64,000 nt of DNA from the NCBI GenBank assembly GCA_937898625.1, contig CALEJF010000003.1:1-64000 (forward strand), in the 5' to 3' direction. Shown here piece by piece: positions 9,064 through 17,354 of this stretch. Origin of the DNA: an uncultured Clostridia bacterium (lineage in GTDB: Bacteria > Bacillota > Clostridia > Oscillospirales > Acutalibacteraceae). The notes beneath the pieces were generated by a model that ran no database searches, was not told the origin of the DNA, and worked only from the letters and a program-made list of their open reading frames with translations. The translations under genes and the position numbers were made by a program. Every line of letters starts with the position of its first letter. Positions within the stretch are counted from its first letter, which is position 1.

Positions 9064-9092
9064 ATTATACAAAGTTTTTTCCTGGATATCAA
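9064..9092 (-). promoter_or_regulatory. Sigma-A promoter of the structured leader
   Basis: Minus strand: -35 TTGATA (9092-9087), 17-bp spacer, -10 TATAAT (9069-9064). It predicts a start near 9057, right before the first hairpin of the leader RNA. Confidence 0.8.
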
Positions 9093-9424
9093 TAGTAAAT
9101 TTAAAAAAATTCATAATTTTTTCATTTTTTTGCATTTTTTATAAGAAATATTTAGCTATTTTGTGCAAATACACAAAAGAAAATTTTTACATTGTGCATA
9201 AATAATGGAATTTTTTCGATTACTCAACATTATGTCCATAAAACTTATCAAAAAGGGGAGTTGATGAACATTTTCATTGTATTTTGTCAATTTTCTCTGA
9301 TAAAAAATTCACAAATACTATATATTGTGATTTCTAAAATTTTGGTGGACAAAATGTGGCAAATTATCATATTGTTGAAGGACCGAACGAAAAAAGAGGA
9401 CTGCCTACCTTACAAAGCTTGTTT

Positions 9425-9442
9425 GACAAACAGGAGTTTGTC
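9425..9442. repeat. Interspersed palindrome, variant copy
   Basis: GACAAACAGGAGTTTGTC; same family as the GACAAATT palindrome, with changed centre bases. Confidence 0.55.
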
Positions 9443-9523
9443 TAAATGAATTTGAAATGCAGAATGCGGAATATCGAAACTGCGTTGCAATTATAATCCC
9501 CTCCCTCAATGAGGGAGCGAAAC

Positions 9524-9549
9524 GGGTCGTCGAGGACGCCGACCCCTAC
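9524..9549. repeat. GGGTCG/CGACCC intergenic hairpin repeat
   Basis: GGGTCGTC-GAGGAC-GCCGACCC followed by CCTAC is repeated without change at 35336-35362. It sits between genes here, stacked with two other palindromes. Confidence 0.75.
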
Positions 9550-9561
9550 AAAAATGTGTTC

Positions 9562-9578
9562 GACAAATTCAAATTTGT
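9562..9578. repeat. Interspersed palindrome copy
   Basis: GACAAATTCAAATTTGT directly follows the GGGTCG repeat and precedes the terminator at 9593. Confidence 0.65.
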
Positions 9579-9592
9579 ATTATAAATGCAAA

Positions 9593-9617
9593 AACTACCT
9601 GAAATTATCAGGTAGTT
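9593..9617 (-). terminator. Intrinsic terminator of the soj-parB-serS operon
   Basis: Stem AACTACCTGA/TCAGGTAGTT with a 5-nt loop, flanked by T-runs on both strands (minus: GTTTTTG; plus: GTTTTTTAC). It lies 24 bp past the last gene of the operon. Confidence 0.85.
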
Positions 9618-9640
9618 TTTTACAAACAGATTATATGAGA

Positions 9641-10417
9641 TTACTTTGCCTGTGTTGGAGCTTCTGTTGGTGTGGTTGCTGTTTTATCTTCTTCCTTGAT
9701 TTCTCTCAATTTGAAATTGTTATTAACAAACTCAATAAAGTTAAAGTCTTTATCAAGACCTACACCCTCGGCAGATTTATACTGAATGCTATATTTGTCT
9801 GTTCCTCCATATTGGAAATAAAGGCTTTCGCTATAGTTTGCTATTGAACCGTCACTATTGTAAATAATTTCTGTATAATAAACCATTGGGATTTTCTTTT
9901 CAGTAAGCTCCACTGCTTTCTTTTCAACAGTTACCTTATATCCCTCTTTTTCATACAATACAAGTGCTTGAGCGTTACGCTCGTCACGCATTTTAAGGTA
10001 ATCTTCAAGAGATTTGTCCATATATTCTTCTTCGATAATAATTGCACACTCAATCTTGCACTGGCCGTTTGTCTTTTTCTTCTCCATACCGCCGATAGCA
10101 TTGAACTCCCAACCATCAAGACCTGCCATTACATAAACGGGAGTATAAAGTGTATGGTCTGCTACAAATGAATTCTGAACTGTTGCCCAGTATGTTTGGG
10201 GCTCTTTATTCTCATAAGTAACAATTTCGCCCTCTCTGTCTGTAACAATAGCAGCAATTCTGTTGCTTTCGTCAACAATTGCTTTTCCGTCTTCATTTGT
10301 TACAACTGCTACATCAACACCTGAAATCTTATAGATATCAAGTTTTTTCTGACAAGCAGTAAAAACTGTTGCCACACTGACTAACGCAAGTGCAATTGCA
10401 ATAATTTTTTTACTCAT
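9641..10417 (-). CDS. Lipoprotein of unknown function
   Basis: 258 residues. It starts MSKKIIAIALALVSVATVF followed by TAC-QKK, a lipobox that places the lipid-modified Cys at residue 22. The mature part contains an alternating beta/turn region with Asp/Glu/Lys-rich stretches (residues ~30-230) and ends in a Thr/Pro/Ala tail (TATTPTEAPTQAK). I see no enzyme motif and do not recognise a family. It is the last gene of the operon, 21 bp after the DUF3048 lipoprotein gene, and is followed by a terminator. Co-transcription with another lipoprotein suggests a role at the outer membrane face or cell wall, which is inference only. Confidence 0.75.
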   Translation of the reverse strand: MSKKIIAIALALVSVATVFTACQKKLDIYKISGVDVAVVTNEDGKAIVDESNRIAAIVTDREGEIVTYENKEPQTYWATVQNSFVADHTLYTPVYVMAGLDGWEFNAIGGMEKKKTNGQCKIECAIIIEEEYMDKSLEDYLKMRDERNAQALVLYEKEGYKVTVEKKAVELTEKKIPMVYYTEIIYNSDGSIANYSESLYFQYGGTDKYSIQYKSAEGVGLDKDFNFIEFVNNNFKLREIKEEDKTATTPTEAPTQAK

Positions 10418-10438
10418 AATAATTACTCCTTTTAACTT

Positions 10439-11581
10439 TTACTCTGTTATTTTTGTTAAATCCCTATTGCTGATTGGTACTATACCAATATAAACATTAC
10501 CGCTGTGAACTGTCAACAGGTCATTGTTAAAATCGTAGAGTTTGATTGAACCGGTTTTTTCATCAAATTTCCATGAAATTCTCTGACCTGTGCCTTGAAC
10601 AACATAAAGACCTTTGTTATCAATATCCTTGGCATCAAATTTCCAGTCCACATGACCTTTTGATGTGTTCATACTCTCAACAGGCACATAAAGGAAAATT
10701 GCATTTTTGAATGACAATGGCTTTTCGTTGTTTCCGTCTGTTACTTGCTTATCATTCAAATAACTATAATACATCTGGTCTTTTGTATCATATTTAAATG
10801 TATAAACATAATTACTTGAATATGTAACTGTTATTGAGGAGCATGAGCCTGAATCCGTTATGCTATCGTTCCACGGAACTTTACCACCCTCAACTGCAAC
10901 CTGATATGGAGTCCAGTCTGTAAGAGTCTGCTTTGTTGAAATACCTAAATTCTTGATAGCTTTCTGAATGGAGGACTTTGTTACATAACCTCTATGCTCC
11001 AATGAAACATTGGGTCTTGTTTTATCACGGAAGAAATATGTTCCCTCATACTTTGTTCCGTCAATATTATCAACATCATATTTGTCAAAGGCCTGATATG
11101 CCATATACTTGCCGAGATTTTTGCCGTCTGAACCGCCCCAATGTGCATAGATTGCATTCATTCCTGCTGCAATTTCAACAAAATCGTGGCGAGCGCTTCT
11201 TACCGGACCAACCTTATCGGGAATTTTCTCTGCATCAGCATAAACCCACATCATTCTTGTCCAGCCACCCTCAACCAAACCTTCAACTATAAGGTCAGGG
11301 GAGGTGATACCCCATTGTGGTCTTGCTGCAGGGTCATTCTCAACCATAATTGCAATTGGTCTTGCTCCCTGTGCGCTTTCTGACAAATCAAGCTTACCTG
11401 TAAGAGGATTTATATTTTCAGGAATTTCTTCTGGTCCTTCTGTTACAGGCTCCGTTGTCTGTGGCACAAAATTAGGGTCTTGCTCGTATTTATCCTCTTT
11501 GTCACCACAGCCTGCAAAGGTGCAGAGCATAAGTATCAGCGCCATTGTAACGCTTATTGTTTTAACAATTATTTTATTCAT
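10439..11581 (-). CDS. DUF3048 (YerB-type) lipoprotein
   Basis: 380 residues. Signal and lipobox LMLCTFAGC put the lipid-modified Cys near residue 25, followed by an acidic/Thr/Pro linker. The DUF3048 hallmark follows from ~residue 60: NPLTG, ARPIAIMVENDPAARPQWG, then ADLIVEGLVEGG-type and KVGPVRSARHDFVEIA strings, and a C-terminal domain with WKFDAKDIDNKGLYVVQGT. YerB-family proteins are anchored outside the membrane and their biochemical role is unsettled. The gene lies 28 bp after serS and 21 bp before another lipoprotein gene in the chromosome-partition operon. Family assignment is firm; function is not. Confidence 0.9.
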   Translation of the reverse strand: MNKIIVKTISVTMALILMLCTFAGCGDKEDKYEQDPNFVPQTTEPVTEGPEEIPENINPLTGKLDLSESAQGARPIAIMVENDPAARPQWGITSPDLIVEGLVEGGWTRMMWVYADAEKIPDKVGPVRSARHDFVEIAAGMNAIYAHWGGSDGKNLGKYMAYQAFDKYDVDNIDGTKYEGTYFFRDKTRPNVSLEHRGYVTKSSIQKAIKNLGISTKQTLTDWTPYQVAVEGGKVPWNDSITDSGSCSSITVTYSSNYVYTFKYDTKDQMYYSYLNDKQVTDGNNEKPLSFKNAIFLYVPVESMNTSKGHVDWKFDAKDIDNKGLYVVQGTGQRISWKFDEKTGSIKLYDFNNDLLTVHSGNVYIGIVPISNRDLTKITE

Positions 11582-11609
11582 TTTGTGTATCCCTCTCAGA
11601 GAAATTCAA

Positions 11610-12890
11610 TTACTTCTCAATTTTTGTCTTTCCACCCATATACATCTGTAAAGGCTTTGGAATATTGATGCTTCCGTCTGCATTAAGATTATTTTCAAGG
11701 AAAGCAATCAACATTCTTGGAGGTGCAACAACTGTATTATTAAGTGTATGTGCGAAATAGTTGCCATCCTTACCCTTAATTCTGATACCAAGTCGTCTTG
11801 CCTGTGCATCGCCAAGGTTTGAACAAGAGCCAACCTCAAAGTATTTCTGCTGACGAGGACTCCAAGCCTCAACATCACAGCTCTTAACTTTCAAGTCTGC
11901 AAGGTCACCTGAGCAACATTCAAGAGTTCTAACTGGAATATCAAGCGAACGGAAGAAATCAACTGAATTCTGCCAGAGCACATCATACCATTTCATACTG
12001 TCTTCAGGCTTACAAACAACAATCATTTCCTGCTTTTCAAACTGGTGTATTCTATAAACACCGCGTTCCTCAATACCATGAGCACCAACTTCTTTACGGA
12101 AGCAAGGGGAGTAGCTTGTAAGTGTTTTTGGAAGCTCATTTTCAGGAATGAATGTATCAATGAACTTACCAATCATTGAATGTTCACTTGTACCGATAAG
12201 ATAAAGGTCCTCGCCCTCAATCTTATACATCATATTTTCCATTTCTGCGAAACTCATAACACCTGTTACAACATCGCTGCGAATCATAAATGGTGGAATA
12301 TAATAAGTAAAGCCACGGTCAATCATAAAATCTCTTGCGTAAGAGAGAATTGCTGAATGAAGTCTTGCAATATCACCGCAAAGATAGTAGAAACCGTTAC
12401 CGCTTGTCTTTCTTGCACTGTCAAGGTCAATGCCATTAAGACTTTCCATAATATCAACATGGTATGGAACTTCAAAATCAGGTGTTACAGGCTCGCCATA
12501 ACGCTGAATTTCAACATTTTCACTGTCGTCTTTACCAATTGGCACACTGTCGTCGATAATGTTAGGGATAATAAGCATAATCTTTCTGATTTCTGCCTCT
12601 AATTCGCCCTCTTTAACCTGCAAAGCTGCAAGCTCGTCAGCCATATCCTTAACCTTTTGCTTAACAACCTCTGCTTCGTCGCGTTTGCCCTGTGCCATAA
12701 GTCCGCCGATTTCCTTGCTTACGGAATTACGGAGTGCGCGAAGCTCGTCGCCTCTGCCTTTAGCTGCTCTGTATTCGGCATCAAGCTCGATTACTTTATC
12801 AACCAAAGGAAGTTTTTCATCCTGGAATTTCTTTTTAATGTTTTCCTTAACCACATCAGGGTTAGTTCTTAAAAATTTAATATCAAGCAT
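11610..12890 (-). CDS. serS: Seryl-tRNA synthetase
   Basis: 426 residues, normal for bacterial SerRS. It attaches Ser to tRNA-Ser (and tRNA-Sec where present) in the cytoplasm. The N-terminal ~110 residues form the long helical coiled-coil arm that grips the tRNA variable arm (starts MLDIKFLRTNPDVVKENIKK). The class II core follows, with motif 2 at SPCFRKEVGAHG..RGVYRIHQFEKQE and motif 3 near the C-terminus (NTVVAPPRMLIAFLEN, GxGxxR-type). It sits 11 bp after parB and 28 bp before a DUF3048 gene, so it is transcribed with the partition genes. No T-box leader is visible in front of it. Confidence 0.97.
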   Translation of the reverse strand: MLDIKFLRTNPDVVKENIKKKFQDEKLPLVDKVIELDAEYRAAKGRGDELRALRNSVSKEIGGLMAQGKRDEAEVVKQKVKDMADELAALQVKEGELEAEIRKIMLIIPNIIDDSVPIGKDDSENVEIQRYGEPVTPDFEVPYHVDIMESLNGIDLDSARKTSGNGFYYLCGDIARLHSAILSYARDFMIDRGFTYYIPPFMIRSDVVTGVMSFAEMENMMYKIEGEDLYLIGTSEHSMIGKFIDTFIPENELPKTLTSYSPCFRKEVGAHGIEERGVYRIHQFEKQEMIVVCKPEDSMKWYDVLWQNSVDFFRSLDIPVRTLECCSGDLADLKVKSCDVEAWSPRQQKYFEVGSCSNLGDAQARRLGIRIKGKDGNYFAHTLNNTVVAPPRMLIAFLENNLNADGSINIPKPLQMYMGGKTKIEK

Positions 12891-12901
12891 TTTATTTCAC
12901 C

Positions 12902-13762
12902 TTATTTATCAAGTTCTTTTGCTAATTTTGTTAAATCTTCTTTTCCAAAGAACTCAAATTCAAGAGTTCCTTTGTTTCCGTTAGGCGATAAGTAGATTTT
13001 TACTTTTCTGCCAAGGACATTGGTAAGAGCAATCTCAACCTCGTCATAGTATTTATCTCTTTTTTTGTCACGCTTTTTGGGTTTTGGTTTTTCACCCTGA
13101 TTAGCGTATTTAACCATCTTTTCAACCTGTCGCACTGATAACTCTTGAGCAACTGTTGTTTCTGCTATTCGAAGCATCTCTTTTTCTTCGTCAAGTCCTA
13201 ACAATGCACGGGCATGTCCAGCTGTGATTTTTCCGTCACCAAGCATCTGCAATACAAGTGAGGGGAGTTTTAATAATCTTAATGTATTTGTAACTGCTGT
13301 ACGGGATTTTCCTACTTTATCAGCAGCCTCTTCCTGAGTAAATCCATAGGTTTCAATAAGGGATTTAAGTCCTTCTGCTTCTTCAACAGGATTCAAATCT
13401 TCTCTTTGAAGATTTTCAATAAGAGCAAACACACTTGCCTCTTCATCAGTCATTTCACGAATTGTTACCGGTACCTCGTGAAGTCCTGCCATTCGTGCTG
13501 CACGCCAACGGCGCTCACCTGCAATAAGCTGATAACTGCCGTCAGACATTGGTCTTACGAGAATTGGCTGAATAATACCATTCTGCTCTATACTTTTTGC
13601 AAGTTCTTCCAAAGCTTTTTGATTAAAGTTTTTTCTTGGCTGGTTTCTGTTAGGCTCAACCTCGTTGATACTCAGCACCATTGTAGAGTTTTCGTTCTCC
13701 GTTGCCGAATTATCAAGGAAAAGAGCATCCATACCTCTGCCCAATCCACCTTTTTTTGCCAT
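12902..13762 (-). CDS. parB: Chromosome-partitioning protein ParB (Spo0J)
   Basis: 286 residues. ParB is a CTP-dependent DNA clamp that loads at parS and recruits condensin. The N-terminal CTPase domain shows VEPNRNQPRKNF (box I) and GERRWRAARMAG (box II, CTP-phosphate contact) near residues 35-90. A helix-turn-helix for parS reading follows (GKSRTAVTNTLRLLKLP), and a C-terminal dimer domain with a basic linker (KPKPKKRDKKRDK) ends the protein. The gene follows soj by 9 bp. Two perfect parS sites are nearby, at 14677 and 17730. It is one of two ParB-type proteins here; the other (15687) is closer to Noc. Confidence 0.95.
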   Translation of the reverse strand: MAKKGGLGRGMDALFLDNSATENENSTMVLSINEVEPNRNQPRKNFNQKALEELAKSIEQNGIIQPILVRPMSDGSYQLIAGERRWRAARMAGLHEVPVTIREMTDEEASVFALIENLQREDLNPVEEAEGLKSLIETYGFTQEEAADKVGKSRTAVTNTLRLLKLPSLVLQMLGDGKITAGHARALLGLDEEKEMLRIAETTVAQELSVRQVEKMVKYANQGEKPKPKKRDKKRDKYYDEVEIALTNVLGRKVKIYLSPNGNKGTLEFEFFGKEDLTKLAKELDK

Positions 13763-13771
13763 CTTCTCACC

Positions 13772-14539
13772 TCATCGCTTCTGCTGGGACAAAAATTCTT
13801 CTGCAAACTCGTTATAGGCGATTGCACCCTTGGAATTCCTGTCATAATACATAATCGGCTCACCGAATGAAGGAGCCTCTGAAAGTCTTACATTTCTTGG
13901 AATAGTTGTTTTATAGACTTTATTCGGGAAAAACTTTTTAATTTCTGTTACAACCTGCTGTGTAAGGTTAAGTCTTCCGTCATACATCGTCTGTAAAACA
14001 CCCTCAAGGTCAATATGTGGATTATAAAGTCTTTTTACCTGACGAACCGTCGCCATAAGTTGTGCAAGACCTTCAAGTGCGTAGAATTCGCATTGTACTG
14101 GGACTAAAAATGTATCCGACGCAGTCAATGCGTTTATTGTAATAAGCCCAAGAGATGGGGGACAATCAAAGAAAATGTAATCATACTTGTCCCAAAGTTG
14201 TGCAACAGCCATCTTTAAACGACTTTCTCTCTTTTCAATCGCGATAAGTTCAACCTCTGCACCTGCAAGGTTTAAATCAGCAGGAATAATATCAACATTT
14301 TTAAACCATGTTGTAACGACTGCTTCATTAGCATTAATGTCCTTGACAAGAATATCATAGGAGGAATGAACTATTTTTCTTTTGTTTATACCAAAGCCAC
14401 TTGTGGAATTGCCCTGTGGGTCGATATCTGCAAGCAATACTTTATATCCCTTTGCACCAACTGCTGCTGCAAGGCTAACGGCAGTTGTAGTTTTACCCAC
14501 ACCGCCTTTTTGGTTAATTATTGAAATGACTTTTGCCAA
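13772..14539 (-). CDS. soj: ParA-family ATPase Soj
   Basis: 255 residues from a TTG start at 14539. TTG is preferred because GGAG lies 8 nt upstream and gives MAKVISIINQKGGVGKTTT, the usual ParA start; a GTG nine bases earlier would fall inside the ribosome site. It has the deviant Walker A KGGVGKTT, Walker A' LADIDPQGNST and Walker B YIFFDCPPSLG. Soj works with ParB to regulate DnaA and segregate origins. The gene is first in an operon with parB, serS and two lipoprotein genes. Confidence 0.95.
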   Translation of the reverse strand: MAKVISIINQKGGVGKTTTAVSLAAAVGAKGYKVLLADIDPQGNSTSGFGINKRKIVHSSYDILVKDINANEAVVTTWFKNVDIIPADLNLAGAEVELIAIEKRESRLKMAVAQLWDKYDYIFFDCPPSLGLITINALTASDTFLVPVQCEFYALEGLAQLMATVRQVKRLYNPHIDLEGVLQTMYDGRLNLTQQVVTEIKKFFPNKVYKTTIPRNVRLSEAPSFGEPIMYYDRNSKGAIAYNEFAEEFLSQQKR

Positions 14540-14676
14540 AAATCCCACTCCGAAACAGTAAAAAGGATGTTTTTATCACCCTATTACCCGATTTTACACA
14601 AGTATATCACATATTTTTATAAATTTAAAGTGAAAATCAATAATTTTTATGAATTTGCAAAAATTTCTTTTAGGAT

Positions 14677-14692
14677 TGTTTCACGTGAAACA
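14677..14692. promoter_or_regulatory. parS: parS centromere site (perfect)
   Basis: TGTTTCACGTGAAACA, an exact match to the 16-bp parS consensus. It lies in the gap between the CAP-protein terminator and the soj start, ~7.6 kb from dnaA. Confidence 0.97.
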
Positions 14693-14696
14693 AAAA

Positions 14697-14716
14697 GGAG
14701 AGTATTTCTACTCTCC
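14697..14716 (-). terminator. Intrinsic terminator of the CAP-protein gene
   Basis: Stem GGAGAGTA/TACTCTCC with a 4-nt loop, then TTTTTG on the minus strand. The T-run touches the parS site. Confidence 0.85.
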
Positions 14717-14728
14717 TAACTTATTTTT

Positions 14729-15502
14729 CTATTTCTGTGCTCCAAAGATATGTGCACAAACAGCATATATCATATCGTCTTCTGCATTATGATACAATAT
14801 AACTCCAAAGCCTGTTTCCTTAAAACTACCGTTTATCATATTTTCATAGTGTCCGGGACTGTTTTTAAAACCGGTAAACAGAGTTAAAGCTACTTCCTTT
14901 AGTTTTTCTTCAGTATAAACCGTCAGAATATCCTCTTTTTCATAATAACCGCGAGCAGACATTCCTATATTTTCACCAACTGTATACCAGTTATAATACA
15001 TATCTCCTTGCAGAACAGAGTAAAAACTTTCTCCATTTGGTCTTGTATGACTAAAAACCTCTGTACATTCCATTGCACGAACCCTTGCACCCTTATACAA
15101 GGCATTATTTACCGTTAATTGGCCTACTCCTTGCTTTTGTCTTTCTTCATTTACAAGTTTAAGGAACTCTTTCTCGATAAACTTTTCTTTTTCTGCTACT
15201 TGCTTCTCAAATTCTTTTTCATCAAATACCGGAGTTTCTTCCAAAAGTCCTGCTGCAATTCTAAGAACTGTTCGGGCATCAATTGCAGTAATGCTACCAT
15301 TCCCATCCATATCATACAACGCAAACTTTTCTGCTGAAACTGTTTCCTTTCCTGCCGCAGCCAAAAGCACTTTACGAGCATCAATGGCAGTAACATTGCC
15401 ATTTTCATCAGCATCTCCCTTAATTGCTGCAGATGCAGATAAAATACCTACTGATGACACAAGAATAGCCATTGTCATAATAATTGCGATTATTTTTTTC
15501 AT
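14729..15502 (-). CDS. Secreted dockerin-CAP domain protein
   Basis: 257 residues. Signal peptide 1-26 (IIAIIMTMAILVSSVGILSASA). A type-I-like dockerin at ~27-92 has two calcium loops, DADENGNVTAIDAR and DMDGNGSITAIDAR, each followed by a VL-x-x-AAG helix. From ~115 to the end is a CAP/SCP domain: LVNEERQKQGVGQL at the start, SHTRPNG, the GENIGMS motif and NSPGHYENMING near the C-terminus. Bacterial CAP proteins are extracellular and their chemistry is often unclear. A dockerin N-terminal to CAP suggests docking onto a cell-surface scaffold. Single gene between its own terminator and that of noc. Confidence 0.9.
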   Translation of the reverse strand: MKKIIAIIMTMAILVSSVGILSASAAIKGDADENGNVTAIDARKVLLAAAGKETVSAEKFALYDMDGNGSITAIDARTVLRIAAGLLEETPVFDEKEFEKQVAEKEKFIEKEFLKLVNEERQKQGVGQLTVNNALYKGARVRAMECTEVFSHTRPNGESFYSVLQGDMYYNWYTVGENIGMSARGYYEKEDILTVYTEEKLKEVALTLFTGFKNSPGHYENMINGSFKETGFGVILYHNAEDDMIYAVCAHIFGAQK

Positions 15503-15563
15503 ATTAATCTCTCCTTTTAATAAATTATATCATATTTTTTGATTATTTCAATAAACAGCAAAA

Positions 15564-15581
15564 GACTCCCTTTCGGGAGCC
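15564..15581 (-). terminator. Terminator of the noc transcript
   Basis: Minus strand GGCTCCC-GAAA-GGGAGTC followed by TTTTGCTGTTTATTG. It lies ~105 bp past the noc stop. Confidence 0.75.
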
Positions 15582-15686
15582 TTTCGCTGTGGATGTGGGG
15601 TGTGAAAGAGAAGGATATGGAGTGGCTTTCGCCACATTTATAAAATCACTCAATATCGGGGGATATAAGTGGTTTTACCAAGATAG

Positions 15687-16517
15687 TTATTGATTACTCG
15701 CCAATGGCTTATCTTCAAGTTTTGGAATTCTCACAATATACTCAACATACTCGTCCGTTTCTGTTTTTACGGAATCTGCATCAATTCCAGCTTTGCGAAT
15801 AGTGTCAACAGCATTATTGAGAGTGTTTATGAATATTCTTATATCTTTAAATCCCTTGAGAATCTGCCTTTTTGGTGCTTCATTTTTACGAAGCATCTGT
15901 TCAATCAGACTTTCACTCTCATTTACGGTTAAATGACGGTCAATGATAATTGACAACGCTCTTCCTCGCTGGACTTCGTCTTCCAGCGCAAGTAATGCTC
16001 TTGCGTGTCTTTCTGAAAGACCTGCTCGTGAAATTTTATATCTCATTTCGTCACTGAGCTTTAAAAGTCTTAATTTGTTTGAAAGTGTTGATTGTGCTTT
16101 GCCTAACTTTTTACAAAGTTCTTCCTGACTCATACGGTATTCACTTACCAAGGTTGCCAAGGCTTCTGCTTCTTCAAAAAAATCAAGATTTTGTCTTTGA
16201 AGATTTTCAATTATGGCAAACACCGCAGAGTCACTTTCTGAAATATCATTTACTACGCAGGGAACCTTTGTTATTCCTACAAGCCTTGCTGCACGAAGTC
16301 TTCTTTCTCCAGCAACCAATTCATATCTGCCATCTTCATTAGTTCTTACTAACAAGGGCTGTAAAATACCATTGGCACGAATACTTTGTGCAAGACCTTC
16401 AAGTTCATCATAATTAAACCTTTTTCTCGGTTGATTTGGATTTGGGAGAATTTCACTTTGCGGAATTAAAATAATTTTGCTCTCTGTTCTTGCCTTGTAA
16501 TGATTGTTTTTCTTCAT
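15687..16517 (-). CDS. noc: ParB-family nucleoid occlusion protein (Noc-like)
   Basis: 276 residues from ATG 16517, chosen because GGAGG lies 8 nt upstream; a start further out at 16550 has no such site. CTPase box I is LPNPNQPRKRFNYDELEGLA and box II GERRLRAARLVG. The HTH follows (LGKAQSTLSNKLRLLKLS) and then a C-terminal dimer region. Its position right after rsmG is the usual place of noc in Firmicutes, whereas the true parB is with soj. Noc binds its own sites and blocks division over the nucleoid. A second ParB with parS specificity cannot be excluded from sequence alone. Confidence 0.85.
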   Translation of the reverse strand: MKKNNHYKARTESKIILIPQSEILPNPNQPRKRFNYDELEGLAQSIRANGILQPLLVRTNEDGRYELVAGERRLRAARLVGITKVPCVVNDISESDSAVFAIIENLQRQNLDFFEEAEALATLVSEYRMSQEELCKKLGKAQSTLSNKLRLLKLSDEMRYKISRAGLSERHARALLALEDEVQRGRALSIIIDRHLTVNESESLIEQMLRKNEAPKRQILKGFKDIRIFINTLNNAVDTIRKAGIDADSVKTETDEYVEYIVRIPKLEDKPLASNQ

Positions 16518-16585
16518 AAATAAAACCTCCGCAGTGCTTGTCCTTGACATAAGAATAACACCCTAAGCCCACAAAAGTAAAGAAA

Positions 16586-16611
16586 ATCCCATCGTGTAAA
16601 AACGACGGGAT
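16586..16611 (-). terminator. Terminator after rsmG
   Basis: Stem ATCCCGTCG/CGATGGGAT (minus strand, loop TTTTTACA), then TTTCTTTAC. Confidence 0.75.
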
Positions 16612-16628
16612 ATCAATGATTTTCGATA

Positions 16629-17342
16629 TTATTTTAAAGGTTTTTTGGAGATTTGTGCAGAAGGTCTTGGATATTTTGTCGGAGTTTGCGATTTCTTTTT
16701 AATACGAATTATTCTTCGGGGCATATTTTCGACTAAATCAAACAAAATATCCTCCTCAATTTTGCCACCAAGAATGTTGATAGCCTTTTTTGCCTCGTTA
16801 ATTTCTTCGTTGCTTTCGGCAGATTTCATTGAAACAAAACTACCTCCAACTTTAACAAACGGCAAACAATACTCCGAAAGAACGGGGAGTGCTGCAACTG
16901 CACGAGCTGTTGCAAAATCATATTTTTCTCTGTATTTACTGAGTTGAGCTGCTTCTTCCGCTCTCATGTGGAGAATATCACCCTTGATTTCACACTCACT
17001 CAAAACGCTCTCAATAAAACCAAGTCTTTTCTTTGTACTGTCAAGGAAGGTCATTTGAATATCAGGTCTGTAAAGTTTCAAGACAAGTCCCGGAAACCCT
17101 GCACCTGTACCAACATCAATGATTTTTGCATCTTCCGGAATATCAACATATTTAAAAATTGATAAACAGTCTGCAAAATGTTTGACAGTTACATCGTCAG
17201 GCTCTTTTATTGCAGTAAGGTTAAAACTTTTATTAGTTTCAATAAGCATTTCTGCAAAGGTGTCAAGACGAGTAAAAGCATCCTCATCAACATTTATTTC
17301 AAAGGGTTTAATTGTATTATAAAATAACTCTTTGTTTAACAT
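16629..17342 (-). CDS. rsmG: 16S rRNA (guanine-N7)-methyltransferase RsmG
   Basis: 237 residues. It methylates G527 of 16S rRNA using S-adenosylmethionine. The Rossmann SAM-binding loop DVGTGAGFPG lies near residues 74-84, followed by TFLDSTKKRLGFI and ATARAVAALPVLSEY, typical of GidB/RsmG. The basic tail (KKKSQTPTKYPRPSAQISKK) fits an RNA-binding end. It follows mnmG by 12 bp, the standard order near Firmicutes origins. Confidence 0.95.
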   Translation of the reverse strand: MLNKELFYNTIKPFEINVDEDAFTRLDTFAEMLIETNKSFNLTAIKEPDDVTVKHFADCLSIFKYVDIPEDAKIIDVGTGAGFPGLVLKLYRPDIQMTFLDSTKKRLGFIESVLSECEIKGDILHMRAEEAAQLSKYREKYDFATARAVAALPVLSEYCLPFVKVGGSFVSMKSAESNEEINEAKKAINILGGKIEEDILFDLVENMPRRIIRIKKKSQTPTKYPRPSAQISKKPLK

Positions 17343-17354
17343 AATTTTTTTCCT

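Larger units (their letters stand above)
9038..9592. other. Intergenic region with promoter and stacked repeats
   Basis: Apart from the leader promoter, the stretch is AT-rich and then (9420-9580) packed with repeats. In order these are a GACAAAC...GTTTGTC palindrome, an AACTGCGTTG fragment, CTCCCTC-AAT-GAGGGAG, the GGGTCG...CGACCC hairpin and a GACAAATTCAAATTTGT palindrome. A plus-strand frame at 9264-9449 is not convincing. Confidence 0.55.

Noticed and set aside
8833..9144. 103-codon plus-strand frame across the leader RNA
   Set aside because: It lies on the complement of strongly paired RNA hairpins, with no ribosome site and composition explained by the stems.
9192..9449. Open frame on the plus strand between two minus-strand genes
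   Set aside because: It ends inside the repeat block, its only likely ATG (9264) has a GGGGAG too close (3 nt), and the peptide has no recognisable feature.
13772..14548. GTG start at 14548 for Soj
   Set aside because: It would place the start inside the ribosome-binding site; the TTG at 14539 fits spacing and family N-terminus.
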